This document shows positions 24,702-34,487 of a DNA stretch of 44,550 nucleotides, piece by piece. Source of the DNA: Acidimicrobiaceae bacterium (GTDB lineage: Bacteria > Actinomycetota > Acidimicrobiia > Acidimicrobiales > RAAP-2); NCBI GenBank assembly GCA_027306755.1, contig DAHUZE010000075.1, positions 1 through 44,550 of the forward strand. The letters are read 5' to 3'. Below the pieces are notes generated by a model, which saw nothing but the letters and a program-made list of their open reading frames with translations, made no database searches and was not told the DNA's origin. Each line of letters starts with the position of its first letter. Position 1 is the stretch's first letter. The translations under genes were made by a program, and so were the position numbers.

Positions 24702-25346
24702 ATGTTCCCGGCGCCTCTCACCATCCCGACGCGGGCACCGCGGGCACTGTGGCTGATCCGCCACGGAGAGAGCACGTGGAACCAACGGGGGTTGTGCCAG
24801 GGGCAGCGACCTGGGCCACGACTCACGTCCCGCGGCCGGCACCAGGCGGACCGCTGCGCTGAGCGTTTGATCGGCGAGCCGATCGGCCTGCTCGTGAGCA
24901 GCGATCTGGAGCGGGCCTTGGAGACCGCCGCCCCGATAGGCCGGGCACTGGGGCTCGTCCCGCTGCCCGACCGCCGGCTGCGGGAGCGAGCCCTGGGAGC
25001 AGCTGAAGGCGAGCCGATCGCATCGCTGGGCACCGACCGCTCCGGGGTCGCCGGGGGTCGGGTGGTCGACGCCGATGCGGCGCCCGAGGGAGGGGAGTCG
25101 GTGCGCCAGCTCTACGACCGGGTGACGGCGTGCGTCGCCGAGCACCTTGGGCGCGGCGACGGCGAGCTGGCGCTGGTGTGCCACGGCGGCGTGGTACGGG
25201 TCCTGCTGGCGTGGCTGTCGGGCACGGGGCCCGAGGCCATGGGCTGGCCCGAGGTGCCCAACGCCGCTCCCGCCCGGCGGATCGCCACCGCCCCAGCGGG
25301 CCAGGACCAGAGCGCCCCAGACCACGAGCAGGAGGAGCACCGATGA
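24702..25346 (+). CDS. Histidine phosphatase (phosphoglycerate-mutase-like), first gene of ComA operon
   Basis: 214 aa from ATG 24702. The phosphohistidine motif is LWLIRHGESTWNQRG (His21). It is followed by the Arg of SSDLERALETA, the acid Glu region RERALGAAEGEP and the second catalytic His in LVCHGGVVRV. The family includes cofactor-dependent mutases and many small-molecule phosphatases. The next gene encodes a phosphosulfolactate-synthase homologue, joined by an ATGA overlap. An attractive role is therefore removal of phosphate from its product, the step done by the unrelated ComB in coenzyme M synthesis (inference). The C-terminal ~25 residues are hydrophilic and poorly conserved in appearance. 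Confidence 0.88.
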   Translation: MFPAPLTIPTRAPRALWLIRHGESTWNQRGLCQGQRPGPRLTSRGRHQADRCAERLIGEPIGLLVSSDLERALETAAPIGRALGLVPLPDRRLRERALGAAEGEPIASLGTDRSGVAGGRVVDADAAPEGGESVRQLYDRVTACVAEHLGRGDGELALVCHGGVVRVLLAWLSGTGPEAMGWPEVPNAAPARRIATAPAGQDQSAPDHEQEEHR

Positions 25347-26161
25347 ACGACACCGCACTTTCGTTGCCAACCCGGAGCGCCAAGCCCCGGACGAGCGGGA
25401 TCACCATGGTGGTCGACGGCGGAGTCCCCTTGGGGACCCTGCGGGACATCGTCGCCAGCGCGGGGGAGTACCTGGATTTCGTGAAGTTCGGGTGGGGGAC
25501 GGCGGTCGTGTCCGGTGAGCTGCCGGCGAAGATCGAGCTGCTGCGGGCGAACGGCATCGAGTTCTACTTCGGGGGACCGCTGTTCGAGAAGCACGTGCTC
25601 CAGGGACGGTTCGACGACTACCGGTCGCTGTGCCACCGCTGGTCCTGCCGCTTCGTCGAGGTGTCCAACGGGACGATCGATCTCTCCAACACGGAGAAGG
25701 CCGGGTATGTCCGCAAGCTGGCCAAGGAGTTCGCGGTGATCTCGGAGGTCGGGTTCAAGGATGCCGATCGCTCCGACATGCTGAGCCCCAGGCGATGGAT
25801 CGAGTACGTGGAGGAGGACCTCCTCGCCGGCGCACGGCTGGTGACCCTGGAGGCACGGGAGAGCGGCCGCTCCGGCATCTGCCATGCCGACGGGCAGCTC
25901 CGGGTGGGACTGGTGGAGGAGGTGGTGGCCGAGCTTCCGAGGGACCTGCTGCTGTTCGAGGCGCCGACCACCGCCCTCCAGGCGCACATGGTCCGGCGGA
26001 TCGGACCGAACGCGAACCTGGGCAACGTGCCGCCCAATGCCGTGCTGGCGCTGGAGACGCTGCGTCTCGGTCTCCGGGCCGACACGCTCACCGAGTTTGA
26101 GGAGCCGCTGGACGACGAGGGCGCAGCCCTGGCGGAGCTGCGGGCGGCGGTGCGGGTATGA
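25343..26161 (+). CDS. Phosphosulfolactate synthase (ComA) family protein
   Basis: 272 aa, overlapping both neighbours by 4 nt (ATGA on each side). The ComA/TIM-barrel signature is clear: GITMVVDGGVP, YLDFVKFGWGTAVV, FYFGGPLFEKH, FVEVSNGTIDL, LEARESGRSGICHADG, LLLFEAPTTALQAHMV and IGPNANLGNV followed by ALETLRLGLRADT. ComA adds sulfite to phosphoenolpyruvate to make (R)-phosphosulfolactate, the first step to sulfolactate or coenzyme M. The methanogen enzyme, as I recall it, has LDKG where this protein has VDGG. The loss of that Lys leaves open a changed substrate, as in other ComA-like proteins. Its neighbours are not the known ComB/ComC/ComDE partners. Confidence 0.88.
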   Translation: MNDTALSLPTRSAKPRTSGITMVVDGGVPLGTLRDIVASAGEYLDFVKFGWGTAVVSGELPAKIELLRANGIEFYFGGPLFEKHVLQGRFDDYRSLCHRWSCRFVEVSNGTIDLSNTEKAGYVRKLAKEFAVISEVGFKDADRSDMLSPRRWIEYVEEDLLAGARLVTLEARESGRSGICHADGQLRVGLVEEVVAELPRDLLLFEAPTTALQAHMVRRIGPNANLGNVPPNAVLALETLRLGLRADTLTEFEEPLDDEGAALAELRAAVRV

Positions 26162-26562
26162 GGGACACCGGCGACGTGTTCCACCTGGCGATCCCCGTCG
26201 GGGACCTGGACGGGGCCCGGCACTTCTACGTGACACTGCTGGGATGCAAGCTGGCTCGCAGCTACCCCGACCGCATCACGGTTGACTTCTTCGGCGACCA
26301 GCTCGTGTGCCACTTGAGCGAGCCCGAGCCCCGGCACGAACCCCTTTCCCTCTATCCCCGCCACTTCGGCGTGACCTTCCGTCGCCGCAAGGACTTCCGG
26401 CGGGTCCACCAGCTGGCCGAGTTGCGCAAGCTTCCCTTCTTCCGCGATGTTGCCGTGCGGTTCGAGGGAACGGCGGAGGAGCACTCCACCTTCGTCCTGC
26501 GAGATCCGTTCGACAATTTGCTCGAGTTCAAGCACTACGGCGACCCGAGGATGATGTATTGA
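26158..26562 (+). CDS. VOC (glyoxalase/dioxygenase-fold) protein
   Basis: 134 aa, ATG 26158 overlapping the ComA-like stop (ATGA). One vicinal-oxygen-chelate module: VFHLAIPVGDLDGARHFYVT, LGCKLARSYPDRITVDFFGD, then RHFGVTFRR and FVLRDPFDNLLEFKHY. Putative metal ligands are His9 (FHLAIP), a His in the RHFGV strand and the Glu of LLEFKHY, as in glyoxalase-type proteins that work as dimers. It ends one base before the acyl ligase gene. VOC proteins can isomerise, epimerise or oxygenate. In this operon it may act on the sulfonate or oxo-acid intermediate (inference). Confidence 0.88.
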   Translation: MRDTGDVFHLAIPVGDLDGARHFYVTLLGCKLARSYPDRITVDFFGDQLVCHLSEPEPRHEPLSLYPRHFGVTFRRRKDFRRVHQLAELRKLPFFRDVAVRFEGTAEEHSTFVLRDPFDNLLEFKHYGDPRMMY

Positions 26563-26563
26563 G

Positions 26564-28126
26564 ATGACCGTGCGAGAGCCGAAGGGGGGCGCGAGCCTGC
26601 GTGCCGGCCCGCTGACGTTGGGCGAGCTGATCGCCGCGCAGTCCTCGGTTGCGCCCCACCGCGTCTACATGGAGGCCGCTGGTGGGGGCCGCCGGGTCAC
26701 GTACGGGGAGCTCCACACCGTCTCGGAGCGTTGGGAGGCATTGCTGCACGACCTCAACGTGCCGCGCGGAGCGCGGGTCGGCATCGCCGTGGCGGACCCC
26801 GTGGACTTCGCCCTCGTGTTCTTGGGCGTCGTTGCCGCCGGACGCACTGCGGCCCCCATCGACCCGGCCGCCACCCCGCCCGAGGTGGGCGCAGCCTGTG
26901 GCCGGATCGAGCCCCGTCTGGTCGTGTCGGACCGCCCAGGCCCGGACGGCGTACTCGAGTGGGTGACCATGCCCCCCGGTTCGTTCACGTTGAATGACGG
27001 CACGTCCGAGGAGCAGGGCACCCGGGCGGCATCCCGTGGGGAAGGGGTTCTCGAGAGCCCCGCCGGCGGAGTGGTCCTCTCCACGTCGGGCACGACCGGG
27101 GTTCCCAAGGTCATCCACCTGGACCAGGCCGCGCTGCTCCATGCCGCCGGCGCCGTGGCCGCCAGCCAGCGCCTCGAGGCGAGCGACCGCGGCTTCAACC
27201 CCCTCCCGCTCTTCCACATCAACGCCGAGGTCGTCGGCCTGCTGGGCACGCTGACGGCGGGCGCGGCGCTCGTGCTGGACGACCGCTTCCACCGGCGAGG
27301 GTTCTGGGAGCTGATGCGCCGCCACGGGGTCACCTGGATCAACGCCGTGCCCGCGGTCCTGGCCCTGCTGGCCGATCTCCAGGACGGGGAGTCCGTGCCG
27401 GACGGTATCCGGTTCGCCCGCTCCGCCTCGGCACCGCTTCCCCTGCCGGTGCTCGACCGCTTCGAGCGCAGGACGGGGATCCCGGTGGTGGAGACGTACG
27501 GCATGACGGAGGCGGCGAGCCAGATCACGGCCAATCCGGTGGACGGCCCGCGCAAGCCGGGTTCGGTCGGGATCCCGGTGGGGGTGGACGTCCGGATCGG
27601 GTCGGCCCCGGCTCCTCCCGCGGTGGTGGGGGCGGTCGGCATCCGGGGTCCCAGTGTGATCAGGGCCTACGCGGCGGGAGGCTACGAGGACCGCGTCAGC
27701 CCTGAGGGCTGGCTGGACACCGGGGACCTCGGGTACCTGGACGAGGACGGCTACCTGTTCCTCGTGGGCCGGGCCGACGACGTGATCAACCGGAGCGGCG
27801 AGAAGATCTACCCGCGGGAGGTCGAGGACGTGGTCCTTGCCGATCCGGCCGTGTCGGCCGCCGCCGTGATCGGGTCCGATCACGAGGTTCTCGGATGCGT
27901 ACCGGTTGCTTACCTGGTCGTAGACGGTGTGCGGGGTCCGGACGACGTGCGGCTGGCCGAGGCGGTCGTGGCCCGGGTGCGGGAGCACTGCGCCTCCCAG
28001 CTCTCCCGGGCCAAGCGCCCGGTTGCGTTCCACGTCGTCAGCGCCCTGCCCCGCGGGGCCAATGGCAAGGTGCGGCGGCATGCCGTCGCGGGAGGGGCGC
28101 CGATCTTCTCGCTGCCGGCGCAGTGA
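26564..28126 (+). CDS. AMP-forming acyl-CoA synthetase/ligase
   Basis: 520 aa from ATG 26564. ANL-family motifs are all present: P-loop LSTSGTTGVPKVIHL, VETYGMTEAASQ, GWLDTGDLGYLDEDGYL, FLVGRADDVINRSGEKIYP and the catalytic Lys of GANGKVRRHA. The style is close to oxalate-CoA and small dicarboxylate ligases (AAE3-like), but substrate cannot be assigned from sequence. It should activate an acid as acyl-AMP and transfer it to CoA or another acceptor. Position between the ComA-like and acyltransferase genes suggests it activates either the sulfonate acid or the acyl group that is later transferred (inference). Its stop overlaps the next GTG start. Confidence 0.92.
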   Translation: MTVREPKGGASLRAGPLTLGELIAAQSSVAPHRVYMEAAGGGRRVTYGELHTVSERWEALLHDLNVPRGARVGIAVADPVDFALVFLGVVAAGRTAAPIDPAATPPEVGAACGRIEPRLVVSDRPGPDGVLEWVTMPPGSFTLNDGTSEEQGTRAASRGEGVLESPAGGVVLSTSGTTGVPKVIHLDQAALLHAAGAVAASQRLEASDRGFNPLPLFHINAEVVGLLGTLTAGAALVLDDRFHRRGFWELMRRHGVTWINAVPAVLALLADLQDGESVPDGIRFARSASAPLPLPVLDRFERRTGIPVVETYGMTEAASQITANPVDGPRKPGSVGIPVGVDVRIGSAPAPPAVVGAVGIRGPSVIRAYAAGGYEDRVSPEGWLDTGDLGYLDEDGYLFLVGRADDVINRSGEKIYPREVEDVVLADPAVSAAAVIGSDHEVLGCVPVAYLVVDGVRGPDDVRLAEAVVARVREHCASQLSRAKRPVAFHVVSALPRGANGKVRRHAVAGGAPIFSLPAQ

Positions 28127-29418
28127 GCGCGGGGCCGGTCGCGACCGGGCTGCCCGGGGTCGCGCACCCCACCCCGCTGCGATCCGGAGCCCGAGAGGGC
28201 CGGAAGAAGAAGCGGCTCGATCACGTGGACGCCATGCGCCCCGTGAAGCAGGCCGGCGTGGTGTCAACCCACTCGTTGCTGGCGTTCGCACCCGCAGCGG
28301 CCCTTTCGGTGGGTGGAGCGTTGATGCTCCTGCACGTGACGAGGGAGGCGTTCCTCTTCATCTCGGCGTGCATGCTCACGTACGGCTATCAGGACCTGAC
28401 CAGGATCGGCTACGGCTACTTCTATCGGCGACGGGCGGTGGCCGTAGCCCTCCCGTACGCCTGCTGGACGCTGATCTACTTCTGGTTGACCTTGCCGGCG
28501 GGTTTGACGCCCTGGAGCGGGATTGCCCACTTCGCCTACCTGTTCGGCACCGGCTACTACCAGCTCTACTACCTGGTGGTCATCATGCAGTTCTACCTGG
28601 TGTTCCCGGCGCTCTTCTGGCTGGTCCGCAAGGCCCGGGGACACCACCTCGCGCTGGTGCTGGCGAGCCTGGCCGTGCAGGTGGCGGTCACCAGCCTCAT
28701 GCACTGGAACGTGCTCCCGCCCCAGATGCGGGGGTTCTGGGCCACCCGCGAGATCGTCTCCTACCCGTTCTACCTGGTGTCGGGAATGGTGGTGGCCCTG
28801 CGACTGGACGCGGTCCACCGTTGGGTGTGCCGGCACGGCTGGCGGATATTTGCCGCCACTGTGGCGGCAGCCGTCGTTGCCGAGGCGTGGTACGTGGCCG
28901 CCGACCGGCAGCTGGTGGGGTGGCTGGGCTCGGCGTCGGATCCGCTGCAGCCCATCGTGATCCCCTTCAACATCGGGGCGATCGCCTGCCTGTACCTCTT
29001 CGGTGTGTGGCTGGTGGCGCCCCGGCGTTCCCGCAGGATCCGGGTGCTGGCCCGATCGGGGTCCGACAACTCCTACAGCGTCTACCTTGCGCAGATGGTG
29101 TTCGTGATGGCGTTGGAGGACCTTTCCTACCGGTCCCTTGACCGCCTGGTCCCGTGGCCGGTGGTGGCGGCGGTGGGGGTTGCCGTCGTGTTCCTGGCCT
29201 GCGTGCTGCTGTCCAGCATCCTGGCCCGGACGCCGCTGTCGGTCGCGCTCACCGGTCGGACCCGGGAGCGCTGGGCGACCTGGTTGCCCGAGGAGTGGCG
29301 CCGGACGCCCCGGCGGTGGCCGGCGGGCCACGTGGCGTCGCCGATCGACGAGGACGAGCGGGCGCCCGGCTCGCGGGGCTCGTGGATGAGCGAGGCGGCC
29401 GGGGCGGCCCGGGGATGA
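28123..29418 (+). CDS. Acyltransferase-3 family membrane protein, copy 1
   Basis: 431 aa from GTG 28123, overlapping the ligase stop by 4 nt (GTGA). A basic cytoplasmic start leads to the family's catalytic motif in helix 1 (HVDAMRPVKQAGVVSTHSLL: Arg39, His50) and about ten membrane segments. A conserved loop reads GTGYYQLYYLVVIMQFYLVF. Members acylate membrane or exported sugars, lipids and peptides, usually taking the acyl group from CoA in the cytoplasm. The C-terminal ~50 residues are charged and cytoplasmic. The next gene is a clear paralogue, so this is a tandem duplication within the operon. Confidence 0.9.
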   Translation: MSAGPVATGLPGVAHPTPLRSGAREGRKKKRLDHVDAMRPVKQAGVVSTHSLLAFAPAAALSVGGALMLLHVTREAFLFISACMLTYGYQDLTRIGYGYFYRRRAVAVALPYACWTLIYFWLTLPAGLTPWSGIAHFAYLFGTGYYQLYYLVVIMQFYLVFPALFWLVRKARGHHLALVLASLAVQVAVTSLMHWNVLPPQMRGFWATREIVSYPFYLVSGMVVALRLDAVHRWVCRHGWRIFAATVAAAVVAEAWYVAADRQLVGWLGSASDPLQPIVIPFNIGAIACLYLFGVWLVAPRRSRRIRVLARSGSDNSYSVYLAQMVFVMALEDLSYRSLDRLVPWPVVAAVGVAVVFLACVLLSSILARTPLSVALTGRTRERWATWLPEEWRRTPRRWPAGHVASPIDEDERAPGSRGSWMSEAAGAARG

Positions 29419-30728
29419 CGGGCGGGGGTGCCCAGCCCGAGAGGGAGGGGAGGACGGGCGACCCCGCCGAGGCCGAACCTGGGATCACGAGCGGCGCCGA
29501 GCTGCCGGACCAGCCGGCCCCGGAGCGCACCCGCTACTACCTGCGGGCCTTCGACCTCTTCCGGGTGATCGCCTTCGTGGGCGTGGTGGCGCAGCATGCG
29601 GTGCTGTGGCCGGTGACGCCGGGGAGCCCGATCGGCTGGAGCCTGGTCATGGCCCTCCATGCCACCCGCAACGTCTTCTTCTTCCTGGCGACGCTGGTTG
29701 CCGTCTACAGCCAGCTGGAGCGGCCACGTTCGGCCGCCAGGCTGTGGGTCCGCCGGATCGGCACCGCAGTCGTGCCGTACCTCGCCTGGACGATGATCTA
29801 CTTCTGCTATTCGGTCGCGACGACATCGGGTGCCGCGGCCCGGCCGGCCCCAACCCTGTGGACCGACCTCTACCGCGGCTATTACCAGCTGTACTTCCTG
29901 GTGGTCCTGTTCCAGGTGTACCTGGTCCTGCCGGGCATCGTCTGGCTCGTCCGCCGCACCCGCGGCCACCACCACTGGGTGTTCGCCGCCAGCCTGGCCC
30001 TCCAGCTGGCGATGATGACCCTCTCGCACTACTTCAGCTTCTCCGCCGGCTTCTGGCACGGACTGCGGGCCGTGGACCTCGCACTCATCACATCGAGGCT
30101 GATCGTCGGGTACCAGCTCTACGTCGTGGCCGGCGCGCTGGCGGCCGGGCACCTCGGAGAGGTCCACCGGGTGCTCGATCGGCACAACGGAGCCGTCCTG
30201 GCGGGCTTCCTCGCCATGCTCGCCGTGGCCGAGGGTTGCTACGCGGCCGGCCTGCTGCAGGGGCAGGCGCCGGGCCACGCGTCGGACCTCTTCCAGCCGG
30301 TGGCAGCCCTGTGGTTCCTGGCCGCCTGCTTCGGGCTGTGGGCGGTGGGGATCCGGTGGGCCCGCCGTGGAGCCACCCGCTCACCCACCCGGCTCGACCG
30401 GGCGGTGACCTGGGGATCCGACGCGTCGGGGGGTTACTACCTGTCCCACGTGCTGGTGCTCCAGCTGATCTTCCTGGGCCTCGAGCACATTGGCCTGACC
30501 GGTCCGTCAACCTGGGGTGCGACGAGCGCGGTCCTTCTGGTCGGCACGCTGGCGGGTTCGGGAGCCCTCGTCGCCGGGCTGTGGCGGACCCCCCTGCGCA
30601 CCGTGCTCACCGGTCCGGACCGGAGCCGCCAGCGGCAGGCCTACCCGGCGTTCCCGGCCCCGGATCAGGCGCCGAGCACGGGGCCGGCGGTGATGGCGGC
30701 GGCCACGGCGTCGGCGATGGCCCTGTAG
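29415..30728 (+). CDS. Acyltransferase-3 family membrane protein, copy 2
   Basis: 437 aa from ATG 29415, overlapping the previous stop (ATGA). The cytoplasmic N-terminus is 45 residues of Gly/Glu/Pro-rich sequence. The catalytic helix RAFDLFRVIAFVGVVAQH follows (Arg50, His61), then about ten membrane segments. The loop RGYYQLYFLVVLFQVYLVLP closely matches copy 1, showing common origin. The last ~20 residues (rich in Ala and Ser) overlap the 3' end of the convergent SGNH hydrolase gene by 64 nt. Two acyltransferases in one operon suggest two acylation sites or a heterodimer (inference). Confidence 0.9.
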   Translation: MTGGGAQPEREGRTGDPAEAEPGITSGAELPDQPAPERTRYYLRAFDLFRVIAFVGVVAQHAVLWPVTPGSPIGWSLVMALHATRNVFFFLATLVAVYSQLERPRSAARLWVRRIGTAVVPYLAWTMIYFCYSVATTSGAAARPAPTLWTDLYRGYYQLYFLVVLFQVYLVLPGIVWLVRRTRGHHHWVFAASLALQLAMMTLSHYFSFSAGFWHGLRAVDLALITSRLIVGYQLYVVAGALAAGHLGEVHRVLDRHNGAVLAGFLAMLAVAEGCYAAGLLQGQAPGHASDLFQPVAALWFLAACFGLWAVGIRWARRGATRSPTRLDRAVTWGSDASGGYYLSHVLVLQLIFLGLEHIGLTGPSTWGATSAVLLVGTLAGSGALVAGLWRTPLRTVLTGPDRSRQRQAYPAFPAPDQAPSTGPAVMAAATASAMAL

Positions 30729-31615
30729 CCGGCGACGTTGGGGTGCAGGTTGTGCTCGGGGGTGCACATCCAGGTGAGCGCGCAGGTTTGGGCGACCCCC
30801 TGGGAGACCGAGCCGTGGCGGGCCGAGGAGACCCGGGCCCGGCTGTCTGTGTGGTAGGCGCCGGGAACGTTGGCCACCAGCGCGCCGGCGGCGGTGTAGA
30901 TGGCGGCGAGCTCGTTGTTCAGCTTGTCGATCACGATCTCGCTGGCTCGGGCGAACGCCGCCTGGCCCCGCAGGAACTCGGCGAGGTAGGGGTCGCTGTG
31001 CTCGAGCCCGACGATCGTCAAGTGCGGGCCGCCGGCCGCCCTGAGCCGGGCCAGGATGGCCGGGAGGCTCTGGCGGACCTGCTGGAGGCCCGCGCTGACG
31101 CACGCTTGGTCCACCACGTCGTGGCGGAGGCACGGCCAGACGTCGTTGAACCCGAGGTCCACGGTTGCGAGGACCGTCCGGCCGGCCCGCTGGCGAAGGA
31201 GCTGGACCGCTGTGGCCACCTCCGAACCGGCCGGGTACCGGCAGCTGTGCCCCTTGCCTGCGCTCGAGATGCCCGGAAGTCCCGGGCTGACCCCGGTGAG
31301 CGCGGCCACCGAGGTGATCCCCGGGCAGCCCAGCTCGGTGAGGGCGAGGCCGGGCCAGCGGGACTGCTCGGTCCGGACCAGGTCGTTGGCGTACCCGCTG
31401 GTGGTGGGCGCGCCGTGGTGCAGCCCCGGCAGCGGCTGGTACCCCACGGCCTCGGACGCGCCCACGGCGATGTAGTACGAGGGGGCGACGGTGTTCACGC
31501 CTGATCGCAGGGCGCCCGCGGCGGGCGCGCCGGCAATCGCGGCGACGCCAGCGCCCATGGCCGCGGCGAGCGCGGCGGACGCCCCGATCCGAACGGCACT
31601 CCCCACGATCCCCAT
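30665..31615 (-). CDS. Secreted SGNH/GDSL-type hydrolase
   Basis: 316 aa from ATG 31615, no RBS but a leaderless-type -10 box upstream. The signal peptide is MGIVGSAVRIGASAALAAAM with an AGA-type cleavage zone. SGNH blocks are present in order: block I YIAVGASEAVGYQP (nucleophile Ser54, with Ala replacing the Asp of GDS), block III LGFNDVW (the Asn) and block V HNLHPNVAGYRAIADAV (catalytic His). Cysteines at several points suggest disulfides. Members are esterases or acetyltransferase partners acting outside the cell. It faces the acyltransferase operon, and SGNH domains commonly work with acyltransferase-3 proteins, so a joint role is possible (inference). Confidence 0.87.
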   Translation of the reverse strand: MGIVGSAVRIGASAALAAAMGAGVAAIAGAPAAGALRSGVNTVAPSYYIAVGASEAVGYQPLPGLHHGAPTTSGYANDLVRTEQSRWPGLALTELGCPGITSVAALTGVSPGLPGISSAGKGHSCRYPAGSEVATAVQLLRQRAGRTVLATVDLGFNDVWPCLRHDVVDQACVSAGLQQVRQSLPAILARLRAAGGPHLTIVGLEHSDPYLAEFLRGQAAFARASEIVIDKLNNELAAIYTAAGALVANVPGAYHTDSRARVSSARHGSVSQGVAQTCALTWMCTPEHNLHPNVAGYRAIADAVAAAITAGPVLGA

Positions 31616-31623
31616 TGGCGAGA

Positions 31624-31629
31624 ACGGTA
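31624..31629 (-). promoter_or_regulatory. Leaderless-type -10 box of the SGNH gene
   Basis: On the minus strand TACCGT ends 8 nt before the ATG at 31615. No Shine-Dalgarno sequence intervenes. Confidence 0.4.
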
Positions 31630-31684
31630 GCGGCGCACGATGAAGATTCCATTGCGGGGGAGGCGCCTCGCGCCGAGGCTCCCG

Positions 31685-31690
31685 TAGCCT
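31685..31690 (+). promoter_or_regulatory. Leaderless-type -10 box of the acyl-CoA mutase gene
   Basis: TAGCCT ends 7 nt before the GTG start at 31698, within the 82-nt divergent gap to the SGNH gene. The spacing places the transcription start at or one base from the start codon. Confidence 0.5.
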
Positions 31691-31697
31691 GGGGATC

Positions 31698-33284
<1,587 letters not shown>

Positions 33285-33314
33285 CCGGGCTTGCAGGCCG
33301 CGTGCGGCCGGCCT

Positions 33315-34487
33315 TCAGCGGTCCAGGAGGTGCTCCCGGATCTCCGGCCTGGTGGCCGCGTCGATGGCCGTCCAGGCCAGGGCAACCGCGCCGTCACGGA
33401 CGGCACGGTCCGCCGACTCGGTCACGCAGGCCGCGGCAAACTCCTTCTGGTGGTTGACCGCGCCGTTGGCGTCGATGCCGATGAGCGGGTGGATGGTGGG
33501 CACCGCCAGCGAGACGTTGGCCATGTCGGTTGACAGCGTGGGTGCCGGCGTCCCGTCGTCGTCCTCGTGGAACCGCCGGCCCAGGGCCTCGGCATTGGCC
33601 CGGTAGGCGGCCAGGAGCAGGGGGTCGCTCTCCATGTGGGAGTAGACGGGCGAGAGCTCCTCGAAGCTCACCCCGGCCCCTGAGGCCAGGGCCCCCGCAC
33701 GGAAGCAGTCCCGCACGCGGGGGTCCAGGCGGTCCAGTCCGGGCAGCGTCCGCGAGCGGCACATGAAGCGGCCCCGCACCCGGGCCGGGATGACGTTGGC
33801 CGCAGTTCCCCCCTCGAGGACGGCCCCGTGCACCTGGTCTCCGGGGTGGAGGTGCTGGCGCAGCAGGCCGATGCCCACCTGGGACACCGTCATGGCGTCC
33901 AGCGCGTTGACGCCTTCCCAGGGCGCGGCGGAGGCGTGCGCCTCCTTGCCGGAGAAGGTGACGTCAAAGTGGGAGACGGCGAGGCAGGCGGCGGCCAGCC
34001 GGTCGCCGGGCCAGGGGTGGACCATCATCGCCGCGTGGACACCGTTGAACGTGCCGCGCTCGAGCATGGTCACCTTGCCCCCCGACCCTTCCTCCCCGGG
34101 CGTCCCGAGGACGATCACGGTGAGGCCGGCTTCGTCGGCCACCCGGGCCAGGGCGGTCCCGGCCCCCACGGCCGCCGCGGTGATGATGTTGTGGCCGCAT
34201 GCGTGGCCCACGTCCGGGAGCGCGTCGTACTCGGCGCACACGGCCACCACCAGCGGGCCCGAGCCGGCCCGGGCAACGAACGCGGTGGGGAGCCCCGCGT
34301 CGCCCCCGGTCACTTGGAAGCCGGCTCCGGCGTCCCGCAGGACCGCCGCCACCACGGCGGCGGACCGCTCCTCGCGCAGTGACAGCTCCGGATTGGCGTG
34401 CAGGTCGTGGCTGAGGCCCACGAGCGTGCCGATCTGCTCTTCCACCGCCGACGCGGCCCGCTCCTTGAGGGACGCGGGGTGTCTCAC
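33315..34487 (-). CDS. M20-family metal-dependent amidohydrolase
   Basis: 390 aa from GTG 34487, whose first base is the last base of the preceding carboxylase gene's TAG. Metal-site motifs are DLHANPELSLREE, VCAEYDALPDVGHACGHN and GTPGEEGSGGKV. The dimerisation domain includes FSGKEAHASAAPWEGVNALD, typical of aminobenzoyl-glutamate/indole-3-acetyl-amino-acid hydrolases and N-acyl-amino-acid deacylases. It should hydrolyse an N-acyl amino acid or related amide in the cytoplasm. Translation is probably coupled to the carboxylase gene. The link between the two is not obvious. Confidence 0.92.
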   Translation of the reverse strand: MRHPASLKERAASAVEEQIGTLVGLSHDLHANPELSLREERSAAVVAAVLRDAGAGFQVTGGDAGLPTAFVARAGSGPLVVAVCAEYDALPDVGHACGHNIITAAAVGAGTALARVADEAGLTVIVLGTPGEEGSGGKVTMLERGTFNGVHAAMMVHPWPGDRLAAACLAVSHFDVTFSGKEAHASAAPWEGVNALDAMTVSQVGIGLLRQHLHPGDQVHGAVLEGGTAANVIPARVRGRFMCRSRTLPGLDRLDPRVRDCFRAGALASGAGVSFEELSPVYSHMESDPLLLAAYRANAEALGRRFHEDDDGTPAPTLSTDMANVSLAVPTIHPLIGIDANGAVNHQKEFAAACVTESADRAVRDGAVALAWTAIDAATRPEIREHLLDR

